The notes beneath the pieces are model-generated. The model had not been told where the DNA came from. It did no database searches and worked only from the letters and a program-made list of their open reading frames with translations. A stretch of 64,000 nucleotides of DNA from Pedococcus cremeus (GTDB taxonomy: Bacteria > Actinomycetota > Actinomycetes > Actinomycetales > Dermatophilaceae): NCBI RefSeq assembly GCF_900111375.1, contig NZ_FOHB01000004.1, positions 248,001 through 312,000 of the forward strand, read 5' to 3'. The number at the start of each line of letters is the position of its first letter. Position 1 is the stretch's first letter. Position numbers and translations under genes: made by a program. Of the stretch, positions 10,566 through 19,454 are shown piece by piece.

Positions 10566-11950
10566 GGAGCCGCGACCTCCTCGGTGAGGGACTCGACGGC
10601 ACTGCGGGCCGCGGCCTCCCCGGACCGCAGGCACCCCGCCACCCCACCGCCGTCGTAGGAGGCGCCGGCCAGCACGAGTGCCGGGTGCTCGGCGAGCGCC
10701 GACCGCGCCGCTCGCACGCGCTCGGGGTGCCCGAGCTCGTGTTGCGCCACCGTCTCGCGCCACCGGTGAACGACCGTGCGCAGCGGCGCGGTGTCGAAGC
10801 CCGTGAGGGCGGCGAGGTCGGCCATCAGCGCCGCCGTCAGCTCGTCGTCGTTGAGCGAGTCCACGGTGCTGGCTCCCACCCGGCCGGCCGAGAGCCGCCC
10901 GAGGAACAGGTCGCTCGAGGCGAGGTGGGGCCACTTCGTCGACAGGAAGGTCGCCGCCTTGAGCAGCCGCCCCGTCGACGACGGGACCATCAACCCGGTG
11001 CCGGCCAGGACCGGGCACGCCAGGGCCTCGCTCCGGGGGAAGGCCGCCACCAGGGTCGCGACCGTCGCGAACCGCGCGCCGGACAGTGCCTGCGCAGCTG
11101 CCGGCACGACGTCGCGCAGCAGTGGTTGGGCCACGGCGGAAGAGACCGCGAGCACGACCGCGTCAGCATCCAGCGCCTCCCCCGAGGCCAGCCGCACGGC
11201 ATACCGCCCGCCCGGCGAGCGGGTGACCTCGGTCGCCCGGTCACCGAGGCGCAGGTCGAGGTCGACGCCGTCCATGAGGGCCATCGGCAGGCTGGCGAGG
11301 CCGCGCGCCCAGGTGACGAGCCGAGGACCGGCGGCACGCGGCCGGTGGAGCACGGCGCGGACCGCCACCGAGCGGCCCGAGTCGAGCAGCGGTGCGAGCT
11401 GGGGGGCGCAGGCGCGCAGGCTGAGCCGGTCGATGTCGCCGGACGCGATGCCGCCGAGCAGCGGGTCGACGATGCGGTCGGCCACCTCCCGCCCGAACCG
11501 GCCCGTGACGAACTCACCGACGCTGACATCGGCCATGCCGCGGTGCCGGCGTGCGGTGAACGGCTCGAGCGCCGCCCTCCCCACGCCGCGGGCGGAGAGG
11601 ATGCCGGAGGACACGACGGGCCGCAGCCGGCTCGGGCCGGCAGGCCCCACCCCGGCCGGCAGCCGTCGCAGGCCCCGCGGGGTGGCGAGCCACGTCGCTC
11701 CCGTCCGTGGGGCGATCGACGTGTCGACGAGGCGGAGCTCGGCGAGCAGCGCCGTGGTCGACGGTGACGTGACGAGAGCCTCCGCGCCGACGTCGACGGG
11801 TAGGCCGTCGAGCCAGGTGGTGTGCACCTGTCCGCCGAGGCGGCGGCTGCCCTCGACCAGCGTGACGGAGAGGCCCTGCTGCGCCAGGCGGCGGGCCGCG
11901 GTCAGGCCGGCGACACCTCCCCCCACCACGACCGCCGAGTGACCGGGCAT
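10562..11950 (-). CDS. hemY: Protoporphyrinogen/coproporphyrinogen III oxidase, HemY (HemG-type) family
   Basis: FAD enzyme that oxidises protoporphyrinogen IX or, in the coproporphyrin-dependent route used by actinobacteria, coproporphyrinogen III. 462 residues from the ATG at 11950. The dinucleotide-binding motif VVVGGGVAGLTAARRLA begins at about residue 6 and the FAD motif LVEGSRRLGGQV follows. The C-terminal ALVLAGASYDGGGVAGCLRSG is typical of the family. A GTG at 11971 would add 7 residues and is a possible start; neither has a good ribosome site. The stop overlaps the start of the radical SAM gene (GTGA). Alternative members of the amine-oxidase fold are less likely given the pathway context. 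Confidence 0.85.
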   Translation of the reverse strand: MPGHSAVVVGGGVAGLTAARRLAQQGLSVTLVEGSRRLGGQVHTTWLDGLPVDVGAEALVTSPSTTALLAELRLVDTSIAPRTGATWLATPRGLRRLPAGVGPAGPSRLRPVVSSGILSARGVGRAALEPFTARRHRGMADVSVGEFVTGRFGREVADRIVDPLLGGIASGDIDRLSLRACAPQLAPLLDSGRSVAVRAVLHRPRAAGPRLVTWARGLASLPMALMDGVDLDLRLGDRATEVTRSPGGRYAVRLASGEALDADAVVLAVSSAVAQPLLRDVVPAAAQALSGARFATVATLVAAFPRSEALACPVLAGTGLMVPSSTGRLLKAATFLSTKWPHLASSDLFLGRLSAGRVGASTVDSLNDDELTAALMADLAALTGFDTAPLRTVVHRWRETVAQHELGHPERVRAARSALAEHPALVLAGASYDGGGVAGCLRSGEAAARSAVESLTEEVAAP

Positions 11951-12065
11951 GCTGCTGGGGGGACGCGACACGGCCCTGACCGTAGGCGGCGGGAACGGCG
12001 GCCGGTCAGGGCCGGAAGTCCCTTCCCGCCCGGCGCGGGCACGCCTGTGCTGGAGGTGAAGGCAG

Positions 12066-12383
12066 GTGAGCACCATGACCGACTATCAGCTGCCACCGCA
12101 GGCCAGTCCCCTCACCCCGGACGAGGAGCAGGAGCTGCGCGCGCGAGCCACGAAGCGCCTCAAGGCCAAGCGTGACCTCAAGGCCCACATCCTCGCCTAC
12201 GTCCTGATCAACCTCGCCTTCGTGGGGATCTGGTACCTGGCCGGAGGCGGGTTCTTCTGGCCGATCTTCATCATCTTCGGCTGGGGCATCGGGATCGCGT
12301 TCAACATCTACGACGTCGTCTCACCCGAGCCGGGCCCGGACGAGGTCCACGCGGAGATGGAACGCCTGCGTCAGCGTCGCTGA
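12066..12383 (+). CDS. Small 2TM-domain membrane protein
   Basis: A 105-residue protein with a charged N-terminal helix (DEEQELRARATKRLKAKRD) and two membrane helices (AHILAYVLINLAFVGIWYL at about 40-60 and FFWPIFIIFGWGIGIAFNI at about 64-83) in a hairpin, matching the small 2TM domain family often found alone or fused to kinases and regulators. GTG at 12066 is preferred because GGAGGTG lies 7 nt upstream; the ATG at 12075 is possible. Function unknown. It converges on the EF-G-like gene with a shared hairpin terminator. Confidence 0.75.
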   Translation: MSTMTDYQLPPQASPLTPDEEQELRARATKRLKAKRDLKAHILAYVLINLAFVGIWYLAGGGFFWPIFIIFGWGIGIAFNIYDVVSPEPGPDEVHAEMERLRQRR

Positions 12384-12401
12384 CGCCAGGCCTCATAGAC
12401 C

Positions 12402-12439
12402 CGTATGCCGCGGCACTCCCCCCTGCGCCGCGGCATACG
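12402..12439. terminator. Bidirectional hairpin terminator built from two inverted GTATGCCG octamers
   Basis: CGTATGCCGCGGC (12402-12414) and GCCGCGGCATACG (12427-12439) form a perfect 13-bp stem with a 12-nt loop. It lies between the convergent 2TM gene and the EF-G-like gene, so it can serve both. Each arm contains one copy of the dispersed octamer. Confidence 0.8.
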
Positions 12440-12456
12440 TCGTGTCGTGGGTCGCC

Positions 12457-14580
12457 TCAGGCGCTGCGCTCCCCGTCGCGGGCGGCGACCTCCCGCGAGA
12501 GCTGCGCCGGCATGTAGTCGTAGCGGACGAAGGCGCGGGTGAAGGTGCCGGTGCCGTGCGAGACCGAGCGCAGGTCGATCGGGTACCGCGAGAGCTCGTA
12601 CTGCGGCACCTCGGCGTGCACGACGGTGTAGCCCGCCAGCTCGCCGGGCTCGGTGCCGTGGACCTGCCCGCGGCGCCCCCGCAGGTCGGCGAGCACCGAC
12701 CCGAGCGCCTCGTCGGCGACCGTGATGTCGACGGCGTCGATCGGCTCGAGGAGCGAGACGGTCGACTCGTTGGCCGCCTCGCGCAGCGCCTGGGCGGCCG
12801 CGGTCTGGAACGCCATGTCGGAGGAGTCGACCGAGTGCGCCTTCCCGTCGAGGAGGGTCACTCGCACGTCGACGCATGGGTAGCCGGCGAGGACGCCCTT
12901 CTCGAGCTGGGCGCGGGCGCCCTTCTCCACCGAGGGGATGAACTGGCGCGGCACCGCACCACCCACCACCTTGTCGACGAACTCGAACCCTGAGCCGCGC
13001 TCGAGCGGCTCGACCTGGATCTTGCAGACGGCGTACTGCCCATGGCCGCCCGACTGCTTGACCAGCCGGCCCTGCACCTCGACCGAGCGGGTGAACGTCT
13101 CGCGCAGGGAGGTGCGCAGCTGCTCGACCTCGACCTCGACGTGGAAGCGGTCGCGCAAGGCGGAGATGAGCTGGTCCACGTGCGCCGGGCCCATCGCCCA
13201 GAGCACGACCTGGTGGGTCTCCGGGTTGTGCTCGAGCCGCATGGTGACGTCCTCGGCGACGATGCGCTGCAGGGCCGTGCCGAGCTTGTCCTCGTCGCCC
13301 TTGGACTTCGCGTGGATGGCGACCGGCAGCAACGGCTCGGGCAGCACCCACGGCTCGACCAGGGCGGGCTTGTCCTTGCCGGAGAGGGTGTCGGAGGTCT
13401 CGACGCCGCTGATCTTGGCGACCAGCGCGATGTCGCCGGCGATGGCCGCCGACTTCGGGCGCATCTCGTCACCGAGGGAGGCCGACAGCGGCCCCACCCG
13501 CTCGTCGTCGCTGTCGTGGTCGCCGTGGCCCTCGAGGCTGCGCCCCGCGAACTGGCTGAGGTGCCCCGAGACGTGCACCGGGTCGTCGGGCCGCAGCGTG
13601 CCGGAGAAGACGCGCACCAGCGAGAGCCGGCCGACGTAGGGGTCGGTGGTGGTCCGCACGACCTCGGCGACGAGCGGTCCGTCGGGGTCGCAGGTCACCT
13701 CACCGAAGTCGGCGCCGACCGGCGTGTAGACCGCGGGGATCCGTGAGCTGACCGGCGACGGGAAGCCGCGCTCGATGAGGTCGAACACATCGTCCACCCC
13801 GACCCCGTTCGGGGCGTGGGTGGGCAGCACCGGGAAGAACCGTGCGGTCGCGACGGCGGTGCGCAGGTCGGCCACGACCGCCTCCAGGTCGATCTCCTCG
13901 CCGCCGAGGTAGCGCTCGAGCAGCGACTCGTCCTCCGACTCCTCGATCACCGACTCGATGAGGGCCCCCCGCTGCTCGTCGATGAGGCCCGCCTCGGTGG
14001 CGTCCGGGTCGCGGTGCACCGGCTCCTCGCCCGTGTGGTCGCGCACCGTGCGCCGCAGCAGGTTCAGGGTGCCGACCACCGACCCACCGCCCATCACCGG
14101 CACCTGCAGCGGCTGCGCGTCGCCGAAGGTCCGCTGGCACATCGCCACCGTGCTCTGGAAGTCGCCGCGCGCACCGTCGAGGCGCGTGACGGCCACGGCA
14201 CGCGGCATACCGAGCACCTCGCACTCACGCCACAGCAGGCGGGTCGCCTCGTCGAGCCCGTCGACGGCCGAGACAACGAAAAGGGCCGCGTCAGCGGCCC
14301 GCAGCCCGGCCCGTACCTCGCCGACGAAGTCGGGGTGGCCGGGGGTGTCCAGCACATTGACGAAGACGCCGTTCCTCTCCACCGACGCCACCGACAGGGC
14401 CAGCGACGGCTCGTGGATCTCGCGCGGGCGCCGGCCCGGCACGGTCGCCGCGACGAGGCGGTCGAACAGCGCCGTCTTGCCGGCACCGGTCGGCCCCACG
14501 AGGACGACGTTGCGGATCTGGTCAGGGCTGACGGGGTCCCGCACCTCGCGGGCATCGGCTGCGCGGTTCATGGCCGACAC
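12457..14580 (-). CDS. Elongation factor G-like GTPase (EF-G2/FusA2 type)
   Basis: A 707-residue translational-GTPase homologue with the full EF-G domain order: G domain, domain II (about 300-390) and domains III-V (about 400-700, with QSGGHGQYAVCKIQVEPLE). The GTPase motifs are unorthodox. The P-loop is GPTGAGKT (29-36) rather than the GHVDHGKT type. The switch I RGIT motif is missing. DTPGHPDF is kept, and the NKxD motif is replaced by VTRLD. This matches the second EF-G-like paralogue seen in mycobacteria and other actinobacteria, whose role is not settled and which need not catalyse translocation. The GTG at 14580 follows GAGGAG by about 4 nt; an ATG 9 nt downstream is an alternative. It is monocistronic. 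Confidence 0.88.
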   Translation of the reverse strand: MSAMNRAADAREVRDPVSPDQIRNVVLVGPTGAGKTALFDRLVAATVPGRRPREIHEPSLALSVASVERNGVFVNVLDTPGHPDFVGEVRAGLRAADAALFVVSAVDGLDEATRLLWRECEVLGMPRAVAVTRLDGARGDFQSTVAMCQRTFGDAQPLQVPVMGGGSVVGTLNLLRRTVRDHTGEEPVHRDPDATEAGLIDEQRGALIESVIEESEDESLLERYLGGEEIDLEAVVADLRTAVATARFFPVLPTHAPNGVGVDDVFDLIERGFPSPVSSRIPAVYTPVGADFGEVTCDPDGPLVAEVVRTTTDPYVGRLSLVRVFSGTLRPDDPVHVSGHLSQFAGRSLEGHGDHDSDDERVGPLSASLGDEMRPKSAAIAGDIALVAKISGVETSDTLSGKDKPALVEPWVLPEPLLPVAIHAKSKGDEDKLGTALQRIVAEDVTMRLEHNPETHQVVLWAMGPAHVDQLISALRDRFHVEVEVEQLRTSLRETFTRSVEVQGRLVKQSGGHGQYAVCKIQVEPLERGSGFEFVDKVVGGAVPRQFIPSVEKGARAQLEKGVLAGYPCVDVRVTLLDGKAHSVDSSDMAFQTAAAQALREAANESTVSLLEPIDAVDITVADEALGSVLADLRGRRGQVHGTEPGELAGYTVVHAEVPQYELSRYPIDLRSVSHGTGTFTRAFVRYDYMPAQLSREVAARDGERSA

Positions 14581-14620
14581 CTTGCTCCTCTCGCCCGCCC
14601 CGTGACAAGGGACCTTGTGA

Positions 14621-15178
14621 CTAGCCCGTCAGGGCACAGGACCGGCCTCCTTCATGGCCCCGCCCGAGCGGGTAGCGGCGCAGCCGGCGCGTGCCGTGCT
14701 CCTCGTAGCGGACCAGCCAGACCTCCTCGGCCACCGTCTGCACCGGCAGCGCGGACGCCAGCTCCGCGCGCACCACGTCGAGGTCGCGCTCGGGCCCCAG
14801 CGCACACAGGCTCAGGTGCGGCACCGGGGCGAACTCGCCGGCATACGGCAGGTGGTCCGGGAAGCGGGCGGTGACCGCGTCGGTGAGGCGCGTGAACGGC
14901 TCGGCCGGCTCGGGGTGGAGGTACACCAGCCCCGAGGGGAAGACCCGCACCTCCTCGAGCGTGAAGGTGAACGGCTCGGCGTCCGCGAACACGGCGGCGA
15001 GGTCGGCGTGCACCTGCGGCGTCAGCTCGGGCTCGGGCACGAACGGGCCGAGCACCGTGAGGTGGGCGTGGACGTGGTCCTCGTCGGGCGAGAGCCACTC
15101 CGGTCCCTCCACCTCGTGGCGCCACCGGATGTACGGCTCGAGGCCGGGCACGGGGAGGTAGAGGACGGTGTGCGCCAC
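14621..15178 (-). CDS. 2'-5' RNA ligase/phosphoesterase (LigT) family protein
   Basis: A 185-residue member of the 2H phosphoesterase superfamily. The two catalytic motifs are HLTVLGPF (about 47) and HLSLCAL (about 140), the second with Ser in place of Thr. Such proteins cleave or seal 2',5' or cyclic phosphate bonds in RNA or small molecules; the substrate here is unknown. The start is the GTG at 15178 because GGGAGGA sits 7 nt upstream. An ATG at 15211 lacks a ribosome site. Confidence 0.78.
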   Translation of the reverse strand: MAHTVLYLPVPGLEPYIRWRHEVEGPEWLSPDEDHVHAHLTVLGPFVPEPELTPQVHADLAAVFADAEPFTFTLEEVRVFPSGLVYLHPEPAEPFTRLTDAVTARFPDHLPYAGEFAPVPHLSLCALGPERDLDVVRAELASALPVQTVAEEVWLVRYEEHGTRRLRRYPLGRGHEGGRSCALTG

Positions 15179-15305
15179 GCCCGCATCCTCCCGGTGACGT
15201 ACGGCGCTCATGACATTGGGCCCTGTGGTCCGGCTCGCCACCGCCCGACTCTGGAGGGAGGAGAGCTGAAGACAAGCCGAGCAGGGGACGACCGGGAGGG
15301 TGCCG

Positions 15306-15833
15306 ATGTCGAACCTGGTGCGTGGAGGTGTGTTCCTGCTCACCGCCGTGATCGTCGTCCCACTGGTCGTCTTCAGCGTGGGGCAGCTGGTGGAGGACGT
15401 CGGCGGTTGGTGGGGCGGCGTGGTCCTGCTGGTGGCCGTGGCGCTCGTGGCGGTCCTCAGCTACCTCGCCGCGGTGCGACCGGCCTCCACCGCGCGATGG
15501 CTGGCCGCCGGTGTGGTGGTGCTGGCGGTCTACGTGGTGGCCGAGTCCTTCCTCTCCGGCGACTCCATCGGCTCGGCCGCGCCGACGGGCATGACGGTGC
15601 TGGCCGTGCCGCTGGTGGTGCTGGGCCTGCGCCGCACCCGCGAGGCGGGAGCCCTGCTGCTGGCCGACAGCATGATCCCCCTGCTCAGCCTGCTGGTGCT
15701 GTCGGGGCTGAGCGTCGACCGCACGGGCGCGCACCTGGCCTCGTCGTCGCAGTTCGTCGGCATCCCGGTCTTCGTGGGCGGCGTCTTCTTCCTGCTGGCT
15801 TCGCTGCTCCGTTCGCAGCGCCGGGGTCCCTGA
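15306..15833 (+). CDS. Five-helix membrane protein of unknown function
   Basis: A 175-residue hydrophobic protein with about five membrane helices (for example FLLTAVIVVPLVVFSVGQLV, WWGGVVLLVAVALVAVLSYL, WLAAGVVVLAVYVVAESFL, and FVGIPVFVGGVFFLLASLL near the C-terminus). The ATG at 15306 has GGGAGG 6-7 nt upstream. I do not recognise a family. It is divergent from the LigT-like gene and convergent with the ECF transporter gene. No catalytic or ligand motif stands out. Confidence 0.65.
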   Translation: MSNLVRGGVFLLTAVIVVPLVVFSVGQLVEDVGGWWGGVVLLVAVALVAVLSYLAAVRPASTARWLAAGVVVLAVYVVAESFLSGDSIGSAAPTGMTVLAVPLVVLGLRRTREAGALLLADSMIPLLSLLVLSGLSVDRTGAHLASSSQFVGIPVFVGGVFFLLASLLRSQRRGP

Positions 15834-15917
15834 CCGCGCCCCCGGCGCCACCACGCCGGCGTCGTGGCCGTCCTCCCTCCTCGGTCACGGCGCCGGAACC
15901 GCGGCTCGCAGCGGCGG

Positions 15918-18212
15918 TCACAGCACCGCGCGGGCCAGCAGCGCCACCCCGAGCGGGAGCAGCGACCCGACGACCAGCACGGAGTCGGCGACGCGCCACG
16001 GAGCCGGGGCCCACCAGGTGCGCCGGTATGCCGTGGAGAAGCCTCGTGCGTCCATGGCCACCGCCAGCGTGGCCGCCGCCTGCAGCGACCGGACGAGCAT
16101 GCCCATGGTGAGCGCGCCCAGCTCGGCGAGCACCGTGCGCGGGGAGCGGCGGCTGGCGCCGAGGCCCCGCACCCGGCGAGCCCGGGCGATCTCCGTCCAC
16201 ACGTCGCCGAAGGTGTGCACCCGCTGCAGCGCGGCAGCGGTGGCCACCACCGGCCGGGCCGGGAGCCGCAGCCGCTGCGCCAGGTGGTCACCGAGGGCGT
16301 CGGCGTCGATGTGCGAGATGAGCACCGCCGAGGGCAGCACGATCGCGAGCACCCGCAGGCCGGCTCCGGCTGCCACCTCGAGGTCGCGTCCGCCGAGGAG
16401 CCAGCTCGACCACGCCACCGACAGCGCTCCGATGACGCCGGGCACCAGGCGGGTGACCACGCCACGCAGCCGGCCTCGCGGCTGCGGCCCGTCCCCGGGG
16501 GACACCAGGGCCAGCGCGCCGAGCAGCACCTGCACCGCGACGACGACGAGGGTGGCGGTCCAGCGGGGCGAGAGCACCCCGGCGGGGATCGCGGCCGCGC
16601 TGGCGGCCAGGAGCGAGAGCGGCCCGCAGCGCGCGACGAGCGGGCGCCGTGGCGTCGGTGGCGCCGGTGGCTGCACGGGCCTCTCAAGCGTGACGACGCG
16701 GTCGCAGCGGGCCTCGACCGCCTCGTCGTGTGTGGTCAGCACGACGGCCGACCCCGCGTCGCGCAGCGCCTCGACCACACCCATGACGGCGGCCCAGGTG
16801 AGGCGGTCCTGGCCGACGGTCGCCTCGTCGGCGAGCAGCAGGGCGGGCTGGTGGGCGACGGCGGCTGCCATCGCCAGGCGGCGCTGCTCGCCACCGGAGA
16901 GGTGGCGCGGGTCGGCCTGCTCGAGGTGCCGCAGCCCGAGCAGGTCGAGCAGGGCGTGGGCCCGGCCCTCCGCCTCGGCCTCGACGAGGCCCACGGCGCG
17001 TGACGTGGCCATGACCTCGTCGAGCACGGTGCCGGCCACGATCGTCGATGACGACCACTGCGGCACCCACGCGACGGTGCGGGCGAGGTCGAGGGTGTCC
17101 CACTCGGCTGGGTGCCGCTCGCCGTGTCGGGCGAGGGTGGGGTGCACGCGCACCACGCCGTCGTCGACGGGGAGCAGCCCGGCGAGGGCGAGGAGCAGGG
17201 TGGACTTGCCGGAGCCGCTCGGGCCCACGAGGGCGAGCGACTGGCCGGCGCGGGCCTGCAGCCACTGGCCGTCGACGGCGAGGGTGGTGCGGGTGCCGCC
17301 GCTGACCAGTCGCACGCTGCGGGCGACCGTGACGTCCGCGGCGTCGACCGCGACCTCGTTGGCCCCCAGCGTGCCGGGGCCGAAGAGGCCGGGGGGCAGC
17401 GAAGCCGGCTCGGGGGCCGGGAAGCCGGGCACCCAGATGCCCTGGTCGACGAGCTCGGCGCCGCGCTCGGCGAGCACCACCTCGGGCGCTCCGTCGGCGA
17501 CCACCCGGCCGTCGCGGCCGAGCACGACCATCCGGTCGGCGAAGTCGACCCAGGGCCCGAGCCGGTGCTCCACAACCACGGTGGTCAGCCGGCGGGCCGC
17601 CACGACCTCGCCGACACAGGTGCGCACTGCGGCGGCGTTGCCCGGGTCGAGCATGGCGGTGGGCTCGTCGAGCAGCAGCAGCGTGGGTTCCAGCGCCAGT
17701 GCACCGGCCAGCGCGAGCCGCTGCTGCTCCCCGCCGGACAGGGCGTGCGTCGGGGTGTCCTCGGGCATGGTGAGGCCCACCGCCCCCAGCGCCGCGGTGA
17801 CCCTCGCCGGCATGGCGGCCCGCGGGACGCCGGTGTTCTCGAGCCCGAAGGCGACGTCACGGCCGATCGTGGCGGCCACCACGCCGGACCCGGGCTCCTG
17901 CAGCACCAGCCCGACGGCGCCGGGCCGCGTGTGCGGCGCCTCGCCGTCGATGGTCACCGACCCCGCGAGCTCACCGGACTCGGCCACCTCGAGGACCCCG
18001 GCGAGGGCGCGGAGGAGCGTCGACTTGCCCGACCCGCTCGGGCCGACGAGCAGCACCCGCTGACCGGGCGGCAGCGCCAGGCCGAGGTCGCTGAGGATCG
18101 GGTCGCGGCGACCGTAGGGGCGCCAGGTGAGGCCGCTGACCCCCACCGCACCTGTGGCGACGACGGGCGGCTCGGCCTCCGTCGCCGCCACCGGCACGGG
18201 AGTGCGCGTCAT
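15918..18212 (-). CDS. ECF-type transporter energising protein: fused ATPase-ATPase-EcfT (YkoD/YkoC-like)
   Basis: Powers uptake of a vitamin precursor together with the S component encoded just upstream. 764 residues in three parts. The first ABC ATPase (about 25-250) has Walker A GPSGSGKST, signature LSGGEQQRLALAGAL and Walker B LLLLDEPTA. The second ABC ATPase (about 295-520) has GPSGSGKST, LSGGEQRRLAMAAAV and a degenerate Walker B, ALLLADEATV. The C-terminal EcfT-like membrane domain (about 545-764) ends in four or more helices. Fusion of both ATPases and the T component into one chain is unusual; in Bacillus YkoD is a fused double ATPase and YkoC is separate. The TPP riboswitch upstream of the S-component gene places this operon in thiamine or hydroxymethylpyrimidine uptake. 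It starts 35 nt after the S component. Confidence 0.88.
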   Translation of the reverse strand: MTRTPVPVAATEAEPPVVATGAVGVSGLTWRPYGRRDPILSDLGLALPPGQRVLLVGPSGSGKSTLLRALAGVLEVAESGELAGSVTIDGEAPHTRPGAVGLVLQEPGSGVVAATIGRDVAFGLENTGVPRAAMPARVTAALGAVGLTMPEDTPTHALSGGEQQRLALAGALALEPTLLLLDEPTAMLDPGNAAAVRTCVGEVVAARRLTTVVVEHRLGPWVDFADRMVVLGRDGRVVADGAPEVVLAERGAELVDQGIWVPGFPAPEPASLPPGLFGPGTLGANEVAVDAADVTVARSVRLVSGGTRTTLAVDGQWLQARAGQSLALVGPSGSGKSTLLLALAGLLPVDDGVVRVHPTLARHGERHPAEWDTLDLARTVAWVPQWSSSTIVAGTVLDEVMATSRAVGLVEAEAEGRAHALLDLLGLRHLEQADPRHLSGGEQRRLAMAAAVAHQPALLLADEATVGQDRLTWAAVMGVVEALRDAGSAVVLTTHDEAVEARCDRVVTLERPVQPPAPPTPRRPLVARCGPLSLLAASAAAIPAGVLSPRWTATLVVVAVQVLLGALALVSPGDGPQPRGRLRGVVTRLVPGVIGALSVAWSSWLLGGRDLEVAAGAGLRVLAIVLPSAVLISHIDADALGDHLAQRLRLPARPVVATAAALQRVHTFGDVWTEIARARRVRGLGASRRSPRTVLAELGALTMGMLVRSLQAAATLAVAMDARGFSTAYRRTWWAPAPWRVADSVLVVGSLLPLGVALLARAVL

Positions 18213-18247
18213 GGCTGGGGTGCGCGGGTCATGGCTGTCGGCACCGG

Positions 18248-18892
18248 TCAGACGCTGTGCCGCTCACGGACCTCCTGGCCCGGCGGCAGCGCGTTCAGCG
18301 CCCCGGCCCGGGCGAGCGCGCGGGTGAGCAGCCAGCCGAGACCGCCGGCGAGCACGGCGCCGGAGACCATGGTGATGGCCAGGTAGGCGAGCTTCCAGCC
18401 GAAGCTCCAGTCGGCGTAGTAGGCGAACCACTCGTAGACGATCTCGATCGGTGCCGAGAGGACGCCGGCCAGCACCGCGGCGCCCAGGCCGAAGAAGCCG
18501 TAGCCCAGGATGGCGAAGGCGATCTCGGCGCCGACGCCCTGGAAGATGCCGGCCAGCAGCGTGCCGAAGCCCCACTGGGTGCCCGGGAGCATGGAGACCA
18601 GCGCGGCGATGACCTCGCAGAGCAGCGCGGCGCCCGGGCGCCGGATGACGAGCCCACCGACGACCCCGGCGATGAACCAGGGGCCGACGAGCAGCCCGGC
18701 CAGGGGCGGGAACCCTTGCGAGATGGCCGTGGTCGGGCCCTGGTAGCCGATGTCCCAGCCCCAGTAGGCGATGCCGAACGCGGCGCCGAGGAAGGCGACG
18801 GTCAGCAGGTCGACGGTGCGCCAGCCCATGAGGGGACGGCTGGCGCGGACGGACGTGCCGCGCGAGGCGGCCGGTGCGAGCTTGGTGCTCAT
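18248..18892 (-). CDS. ECF transporter S component, thiamine/HMP-precursor type (YkoE-like)
   Basis: Membrane substrate-binding subunit of an ECF importer, 214 residues with about six hydrophobic helices (for example TVDLLTVAFLGAAFGIAYWGW, and LAYLAITMVSGAVLAGGLGWLL near the end) and an aromatic-rich pocket region (EWFAYYADWSFGW). The ATG at 18892 has AGAAGGAA a few bases upstream. It is the first gene after a clear TPP riboswitch, and the fused A-A-T protein follows it, so thiamine or its pyrimidine moiety is the likely substrate. That specificity is inferred from the riboswitch, not from the protein itself. Confidence 0.88.
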   Translation of the reverse strand: MSTKLAPAASRGTSVRASRPLMGWRTVDLLTVAFLGAAFGIAYWGWDIGYQGPTTAISQGFPPLAGLLVGPWFIAGVVGGLVIRRPGAALLCEVIAALVSMLPGTQWGFGTLLAGIFQGVGAEIAFAILGYGFFGLGAAVLAGVLSAPIEIVYEWFAYYADWSFGWKLAYLAITMVSGAVLAGGLGWLLTRALARAGALNALPPGQEVRERHSV

Positions 18893-19006
18893 GTGTTCCT
18901 TCTTCCCGATGGCGCCGTCCTCCATGAGAGGACGGTGGATACCTCGGGGGGAGCCCTGTCGGCACACGGCAGGCTGCCGCGGACCGACACGGTGCTCGAG
19001 ATTTCC

Positions 19007-19090
19007 CGACTCCCTTCGCCGGTGCTAACCGGAGCAGGTTCGAGGGTCTGCGGCGGACCGCACTCTCAGCGCTCGCGCGCTCCCCTGTCG
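19007..19090 (-). ncRNA. TPP (thi-box) riboswitch
   Basis: On the minus strand the conserved thi-box elements occur in order: CGACAGGGGAGC (P1/P2 side), GCTGAGAGTGCGG, GACCCTCGAACCTG, CTCCGGTTAGCACCGGCG and AAGGGAGTCG closing P1. These are the invariant purine-rich and loop bases that bind thiamine pyrophosphate. It ends about 115 nt before the S-component start codon. Downstream hairpins (18957-18987 and 18915-18935) could form the expression platform. TPP is expected to switch the ECF operon off. Confidence 0.95.
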
Positions 19091-19165
19091 TTACACGAGG
19101 CACATTACCGCAGCCTGTGCAACGGTGGACAGGAGACATTTCCCCCAGCCCTGAGGAGCGCATCC

Positions 19166-19444
19166 GTGGGTACGTTCGTGTGGCGCATCATCGGTACCGG
19201 CTCGGCACTGCTCGCCGGTATCGCCGCCAACAAGGTCGTCGAGGCGGTCTGGAAGAAGGCCGGTCGCGATGCCGTCATCGACCCGCGCGACCCGCGCACG
19301 CCGTGGCGGGACGCCGTGGCGTTCGCGGCCCTGACCGGCCTGGCCGTCGGTGCCGCCCGTGTCGTCGTGACGCGCAAGGCCGCCGAGTACTACGAGAAGT
19401 CGGCCGGCCACCTGCCGCCGCCGATGCAGGAGGGCGACGCCTAG
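19166..19444 (+). CDS. DUF4235-type small membrane protein
   Basis: A 92-residue protein with an N-terminal hydrophobic helix (TFVWRIIGTGSALLAGIAAN), a polar segment (VWKKAGRDAVIDPRDP) and a second hydrophobic helix (AVAFAALTGLAVGAARVVV), ending in a charged tail. This layout matches the actinobacterial DUF4235 family. The GTG start has GAGGAG 7 nt upstream. Function unknown. It is divergent from the TPP-riboswitch operon and convergent with hutI, whose stop is 10 bp away. Confidence 0.78.
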   Translation: MGTFVWRIIGTGSALLAGIAANKVVEAVWKKAGRDAVIDPRDPRTPWRDAVAFAALTGLAVGAARVVVTRKAAEYYEKSAGHLPPPMQEGDA

Positions 19445-19454
19445 ACCCCGACGC

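Noticed and set aside
15918-18212. Two separate ATPase genes and a permease gene split by frameshift
   Set aside because: The frame is continuous from 18212 to 15918 with no internal stop, and domain borders show no start sites, so it is a genuine fusion.
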